A stretch of 19,230 nucleotides of DNA from Verrucomicrobiota bacterium (lineage in GTDB: Bacteria; Verrucomicrobiota; Verrucomicrobiia; Opitutales; UBA2995). The position numbers and the translations under genes are program-made. The notes beneath the pieces are model-generated. The model was not told the origin of the DNA. It saw nothing but the letters and a program-made list of their open reading frames with translations, and searched no databases. Location of the stretch: positions 1 through 19,230 of the forward strand of contig JAPUIL010000511.1 of the NCBI GenBank assembly GCA_027297085.1. Reading direction: 5' to 3'. Positions 15,433 to 19,230 of this stretch are shown one piece after another (position 1 is the first letter of the stretch; each line of letters begins with the position of its first letter).

Positions 15433-18298
15433 TGGGGATGATCGCTTCAAGGGGTTCAATTTCTTCGGGCACCAGCAGCAGGAGGATTTGCAGTTTTTCC
15501 TGTGCACTTACCCATTCGGGAAACTCTGCCAATTGAGATTGGCCGAGCATTTCTTGTAGCGTGTTCACGGCTTCAGGAATCTTTTCCATAGATTCAAACA
15601 AACCTGCGCTCGCCCAATAAGCCGACGAAACGAGATCAGGGTATGCCCGGTACATAATGTAAATACGCTGATAGTAGGCGATGGCCTTTTCATGGTTTCC
15701 TTGGTTCTCGTGGGCTTTGGCTATGCCCTTAAGGGCAGTTGCGTGAGGACGCCCACGGGCCGATTTCAGCCGGAGTAGTCTTTCAAATGTCTCTATGGAT
15801 GGCTCGTATTCATTTAACTGTGACAAAACAGTACCCAACAATAGTTGAGTCTCATTCATGTGTGGATGAACCGGGACCTGATCAGTGGATTTGGTCAGCC
15901 AATTCTTAGCCGTCGAAAAGTTTCTTTGTCCAAAGGCCAACCGCGCCAGACCCAGGTAAGCCATCGCCCGTGCATTAGACCTGGAATAGGTCTCTGCCAA
16001 AAAAGCAAAATAAACCTCGGCTCTGCCATCCTTTTGGTCGAGCAGCGCTAATCCAACCCGGCCCAAGGCCTCGGGATCCAGTTTCTTCATGGGCACAGCA
16101 TCCGCCAGACGAAGCACCGGAAAGACTTTCGACCCATCGGCAGGAAACCGGTTATTATAGTAAAGCACCAATCGCGACAAGTAGGTATGGCTATTATTCT
16201 GCTTGGCTCGGTCCATCTCAATGGTGAGCCATTCTTTGAAGTCGGCAGCTCGAACAAGAGAACTCAGGTGATCAACTGGAACAGATGCCTGGTACTTTTT
16301 CAGTTTTTCAAGTGCCTGCAGAATGGAGCCTGTCTCTGCGGCATTCGGGTCGTTGCCAAACAGTTTCAATGCCTCTTCGAATACTGGGAAGGCAAGGTCT
16401 ACCTGGCCTTGCTGCTGATGTGCCCACCCCAACCAATAGAGTGCCTCGCTTACGCGGACTCGCGGCGAATCCGGATCTTCAATAAAGGACTGAAAGTGTA
16501 TGACCATAGCATCGTAGTCCTCTAGAGCCCGCAGTATCTTCCCCACTTGAAAGACTCCATATAGGAAGAGATCCGGCGATTCCAGGTTCACCGCTTTGAA
16601 CGAAAGAACCGCCTCTTCCAGCTCCCCCCTGCCCATGGCAATATCACCTTTCAGAACCCGTGCTTCATCCGCGCGTTGATGCCGTTCGAACTTTTCTAAG
16701 TAGTCTTCAATTATCTCAAAGGCCGGGTCATACTCGCGGGCTGCGTAGTGGGCTGAAGCAAGACGGTATAGAACTTCCGGATACAAGGGATGACGCGAAT
16801 CCAGGTCTAGAAGAGCGCTAAGTTGTTCCATGCATACCGAATATTTTTTTTCGAAAAAGTATGTCAAAGCGTTCCACAGTTTGGCGTTTATAACCAGCCG
16901 ACCCTGCGCAAAGGCTTCTGTGTACCGTCCAAAGTCGGCTCGTGCTTCTGAGTAATTTTCAAGAACGACTTGGTTAAATCCGCGCGTAAATAACCAGCGT
17001 CCGTACAGGGGGTGCTCGTGAAACCGGTTGATCAAATCGGTCAGAACTTCGATGCTTTCGGGGTAACGTCTTTGTTCGAGATGCGCTTTGGCTATTAGGT
17101 AAAGGGCTAGAGGCGCGAGTTTTGATTCCGGGTAGCGGTCTACAAAGTTTCGGGCGATAGTTAGAGCTTCTTCCCAATCCCCTAACTGGTGAGCGCACAC
17201 TACCCAGCGATAGTGCGCTTCTTCCCGGATCGTTTGTGGGTAGTTCGCATTCAGAGATATATATTCGAAAACCAACCACGACTTATAGTACTGTGTATCC
17301 AGCAGCAAACAATTACCATAGTGCAGGTAGTAAGTTGGAGTGTAATCCTTAGCAGCTTCGAGGGCTTGCAGCTGTTGAGTTAATTGCCGCTGCATGTTTG
17401 TCAGATAGGTTTGTTGATGCCGGTTTGAGGAGAGTAGTGCCCGGCGGCGCCCGCTCAGAATACGGTTTGAAAGCTCGTTCAGTTTCTCTTGTTGCAGCCG
17501 AATCAACTGCGACTTGGGTGGCACCATTTGAAATAATCGAAGGGCTTCCGAGTAGTTGCCCTGTGTCATTGCAAACTCTCCACATCGTAGAGCGGAAAAT
17601 GCAAGTTGCGCCAATTCCGGCATCGTTGTGACCGACCAGCGAGTCTCCAGCATGCGCTGCAAAGCTCCATCCAGCCGGCTATTATCGAGGCAGGCTTGAA
17701 TAGCCTTTAACTGCCCTTGCATCTTCAAACTCCCGGGTGCGTTGGACTCATAAAATTTGTCCAAGGCCGTTAACCCTTCTTCGATCAGATTATCCTGAAA
17801 AAACAAGTCGGCTCGTTCTAGAAAGGCTAATCCGGCTTCCACCGTACCCGAAAACCGGTTGACGTAGAGAGTCAACACTTCACGCGCTTTTTCCAGATTT
17901 CCAGCCCCACGCTGTGCTTGAGCCAGACCATATAAAAGGGATGGATTATTTTGCAAAGTTTGAGGAAATGCTGAGTGCAATCGATCCAAGGTCAGCGCAG
18001 CTTCCACATAACGTCCAGCGCCCAGCTCTGACAGGCCCTTCAGCGGTAGCAATTTGCTTTGCGCTTCATTTGATTGATACTCCTCCTCGTCTCCGAAGGT
18101 AGTTTCCAAGGTAGAGAATAGCTCGGCGGCTGTTTCAAGGTCGCCGCTGCTAACAGCTTGAATGCAGGCGATTAATGCATCTTTAAAAGTAAGCCCCTCC
18201 ATGGAAGCCTGACCCTCCGCTATTAATATTCCAAACCAAAGGTACATAATTAGCAGAATGCCGCTTGGAATTAGTATTTTGGGCCGAAACAGGGTCAT
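15425..18298 (-). CDS. Large exported TPR-repeat protein (957 aa)
   Basis: 957 residues from ATG 18298-18296. An open frame extends 42 codons further upstream, but MTLFRPKILIPSGILLIMYL gives a proper signal peptide (cleavage plausible after LIAEGQA), and the extension would run into the divergent promoter region. After the signal sequence almost the whole protein consists of helical repeats of TPR type: many pairs with the pattern A-x-x-x-x-G-x-x-x-x-A and Y-P-x-S spacing (for example LGDWEEALTIARNFVDRYPES and LEQRRYPESIEVLTDLINRF). Expected to be periplasmic or surface-facing and to scaffold protein contacts. It resembles tol-pal/YbgF-linked and PVC 'TPR protein beside ExbB' genes. First gene of the TPR-TPR-ExbB operon. 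No catalytic motif seen. Confidence 0.88.
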   Translation of the reverse strand: MTLFRPKILIPSGILLIMYLWFGILIAEGQASMEGLTFKDALIACIQAVSSGDLETAAELFSTLETTFGDEEEYQSNEAQSKLLPLKGLSELGAGRYVEAALTLDRLHSAFPQTLQNNPSLLYGLAQAQRGAGNLEKAREVLTLYVNRFSGTVEAGLAFLERADLFFQDNLIEEGLTALDKFYESNAPGSLKMQGQLKAIQACLDNSRLDGALQRMLETRWSVTTMPELAQLAFSALRCGEFAMTQGNYSEALRLFQMVPPKSQLIRLQQEKLNELSNRILSGRRRALLSSNRHQQTYLTNMQRQLTQQLQALEAAKDYTPTYYLHYGNCLLLDTQYYKSWLVFEYISLNANYPQTIREEAHYRWVVCAHQLGDWEEALTIARNFVDRYPESKLAPLALYLIAKAHLEQRRYPESIEVLTDLINRFHEHPLYGRWLFTRGFNQVVLENYSEARADFGRYTEAFAQGRLVINAKLWNALTYFFEKKYSVCMEQLSALLDLDSRHPLYPEVLYRLASAHYAAREYDPAFEIIEDYLEKFERHQRADEARVLKGDIAMGRGELEEAVLSFKAVNLESPDLFLYGVFQVGKILRALEDYDAMVIHFQSFIEDPDSPRVRVSEALYWLGWAHQQQGQVDLAFPVFEEALKLFGNDPNAAETGSILQALEKLKKYQASVPVDHLSSLVRAADFKEWLTIEMDRAKQNNSHTYLSRLVLYYNNRFPADGSKVFPVLRLADAVPMKKLDPEALGRVGLALLDQKDGRAEVYFAFLAETYSRSNARAMAYLGLARLAFGQRNFSTAKNWLTKSTDQVPVHPHMNETQLLLGTVLSQLNEYEPSIETFERLLRLKSARGRPHATALKGIAKAHENQGNHEKAIAYYQRIYIMYRAYPDLVSSAYWASAGLFESMEKIPEAVNTLQEMLGQSQLAEFPEWVSAQEKLQILLLLVPEEIEPLEAIIPND

Positions 18299-18392
18299 GA
18301 ACGAGTATGAAAGATCCTTAAAATTCACCGGTGTACTTGGCAATCCAATGTTCTTCTTTTCTTTCCCGCATACTTTGGGTAAGTCAGTTGGT

Positions 18393-18962
18393 ATGGGAGA
18401 TGTTCTTGAATCACTGACAGACAAGCATGTCGACTGGGCTATGGATCAAAAGGTGTTTTTTGTATCTACAGCGCCCCGTAGCGAAGACGGTCATATCAAT
18501 TGCTCACCCAAAGGCGGAGATTGTTTCCGTTTTCTGGACTACAAGACCTTTATTTACGCGGATTACACAAGCAGCGGCAATGAGACCATCGCTCACCTGT
18601 CCGAAAACGGGCGCATTCTCATTATGTTCCGCGCCTTTAAAGGCTCTCCGCGCATCATGCGCTTGCATGGCAAAGGAACCCCTACTCTTCCCGGGCGTCC
18701 CGAATTTGAAATGTTCAAAACGAAACTTCCGAAAAACCCCGGCCTTCGCTCCATCATAAAAGTGGCTATTGACCGGGCATCCGTATCCTGTGGGTCCTCC
18801 GTTCCTTTTTTCGACTTTGTCAAACACCGCGACAGCCTCGACAAGTGGACCAAATCCCAAGGTTCCGAAGGCCTGGCCGCCTACCGCCAGAAAAAAAATC
18901 GAACCAGCATCGATGGGCTGCCCGGCTATGGGCAGTTGGCCCAAAACCAGGAGGAGCCTTAA
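18393..18962 (+). CDS. Pyridoxamine 5'-phosphate oxidase-family FMN-binding protein
   Basis: 189 residues from ATG 18393. The frame is open back to 18258, but MGDVLESLTDKHVDWAMDQKVFF is the typical beginning of this subfamily, and earlier starts overlap the divergent TPR gene. A split-barrel flavin fold is indicated by FFVSTAP...GHINCSPKGGD (about 22-43), then DYKTFIYADYTSSGNETIAHL and NGRILIMFRAFKGSPRIMRLHGKG (about 95-117). These relatives are FMN- or F420/heme-binding proteins of mostly unknown substrate, distinct from PdxH (no PLP-synthesis signature seen). The C-terminal tail is basic and soluble. It lies divergently from the TPR operon with 94 bp between starts. A vitamin B6 role should not be assumed. 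Confidence 0.88.
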   Translation: MGDVLESLTDKHVDWAMDQKVFFVSTAPRSEDGHINCSPKGGDCFRFLDYKTFIYADYTSSGNETIAHLSENGRILIMFRAFKGSPRIMRLHGKGTPTLPGRPEFEMFKTKLPKNPGLRSIIKVAIDRASVSCGSSVPFFDFVKHRDSLDKWTKSQGSEGLAAYRQKKNRTSIDGLPGYGQLAQNQEEP

Positions 18963-18998
18963 GCTATTTTCAGGGTGGTTAGTGGTGTAAATAACCGT

Positions 18999-19028
18999 TT
19001 GACAATGACCCGAAAAGCGGTGTGATTA
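18999..19028 (+). promoter_or_regulatory. Probable promoter of tRNA-Pro
   Basis: TTGACA (18999-19004) is a perfect -35. TGATTA (19023-19028) is a fair -10 at an 18-nt spacing. The tRNA begins 15 nt after the -10, leaving a short 5' leader for RNase P. Confidence 0.65.
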
Positions 19029-19043
19029 CGCGCTCCTTAATAT

Positions 19044-19121
19044 CGGGGTGTAGTTCAGCCTGGCTAGAGCGCCTGCTTTGGGAGCAGGAAGTCGGCGGTT
19101 CGAATCCGTCCACCCCGACCA
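19044..19121 (+). tRNA. tRNA-Pro(TGG)
   Basis: Complete cloverleaf with encoded CCA (19119-19121): acceptor CGGGGTG/CACCCCG with the C1 start typical of bacterial tRNA-Pro, anticodon stem CCTGC/GCAGG, loop TTTGGGA giving anticodon TGG (19079-19081), which reads CCA and other CCN codons. The T arm is GGCGG-TTCGAAT-CCGTC with one G-T pair. Discriminator A as expected for proline. Confidence 0.97.
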
Positions 19122-19230
19122 TCCTTCGCTCTCACAATGTTCGAGCTATGGATGACACGCCATCGAAGTCCGAAAATCTAATCGACGGATAAGGACCACC
19201 CAGGCGGTTTGACGTAGCGAGAGAATCGAG
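19122..19230. other. Window-end intergenic sequence
   Basis: 109 bp after tRNA-Pro. No T-tract terminator is visible in the stretch given. A 14-codon ORF from ATG 19149 is too short to support. GCTCTC (19128-19133) and GAGAGA (19219-19224) are loosely complementary across a long loop, which is not convincing. Confidence 0.4.

Noticed and set aside
18258..18392. Upstream extension of the flavoprotein frame (starts at 18258 and 18297)
   Set aside because: It would overlap or abut the divergent TPR gene's start and adds residues not seen in the family; ATG 18393 gives the usual N-terminus.
18504..18944. 146-codon minus-strand open frame opposite the flavoprotein gene
   Set aside because: The plus-strand frame has clear PNPOx-family motifs; the opposite frame is a coding-strand shadow.

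Overview
This is a chromosomal stretch of housekeeping and envelope genes from a Gram-negative-type bacterium. The best guess is Verrucomicrobiota (Opitutia-like). That guess rests on three things: a TPR/TPR/ExbB operon, a short domain of the type '(D)GR-x-(F/I)-EG ... I-x-L' that is common in PVC-group proteins, and a general lack of strong Shine-Dalgarno sequences. It is an inference; no rRNA or other marker gene in the window settles it. There are no insertion sequences, phage genes or CRISPR arrays.

Layout, left to right. (1) 1-822: the 3' part of fabH, fatty-acid initiation, cut by the window edge. (2) 940-2007: an unrecognised membrane protein with an acidic linker and a C-terminal globular domain, converging with (3) rsmE (2020-2733, minus), 16S rRNA m3U1498 methyltransferase. 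(4) A 333-bp intergenic region with a hairpin and a 36-codon possible small ORF. (5) rsmD (3067-3654, plus), 16S rRNA m2G966 methyltransferase, overlapping tail-to-tail by 45 nt with (6) a second, divergent RsmE-family methyltransferase. The latter is the last gene of a tight minus-strand operon csoR - Cu/Zn efflux permease (ArsP_1/DUF318 plus HMA) - rsmE-like (5867 down to 3610). A near-perfect C/G-tract palindrome lies exactly between a good -35 and -10 in front of csoR. (7) tRNA-Gly(TCC) on the minus strand with a clear intrinsic terminator. (8) A type II secretion/type IV pilus F-family membrane protein, followed by a response regulator whose sigma-54-type AAA+ domain is degenerate. (9) carB and purU, 7 nt apart: pyrimidine/arginine precursor synthesis and one-carbon/purine metabolism. 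(10) A YfgM-like single-pass TPR protein, converging with (11) a translationally coupled minus-strand operon: a 957-aa exported TPR protein, a 330-aa TPR protein and an ExbB/TolQ-family proton channel (18298 down to 13709), with no ExbD. (12) A divergent pyridoxamine-phosphate-oxidase-family flavoprotein (18393-18962) and tRNA-Pro(TGG) at 19044-19121 with its own promoter.

The most interesting points are: the copper-sensor operon that carries a paralogous rRNA/RNA methyltransferase, with a csoR promoter that predicts an almost leaderless mRNA; the response regulator that has kept a phosphorylatable receiver but lost the GAFTGA loop, Walker B and DNA-binding domain, next to an orphan PilC-like gene with a replaced N-terminus; and the TPR-TPR-ExbB operon without ExbD. 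None of these is proof of a new system. They are the places where the annotation goes beyond the ordinary.
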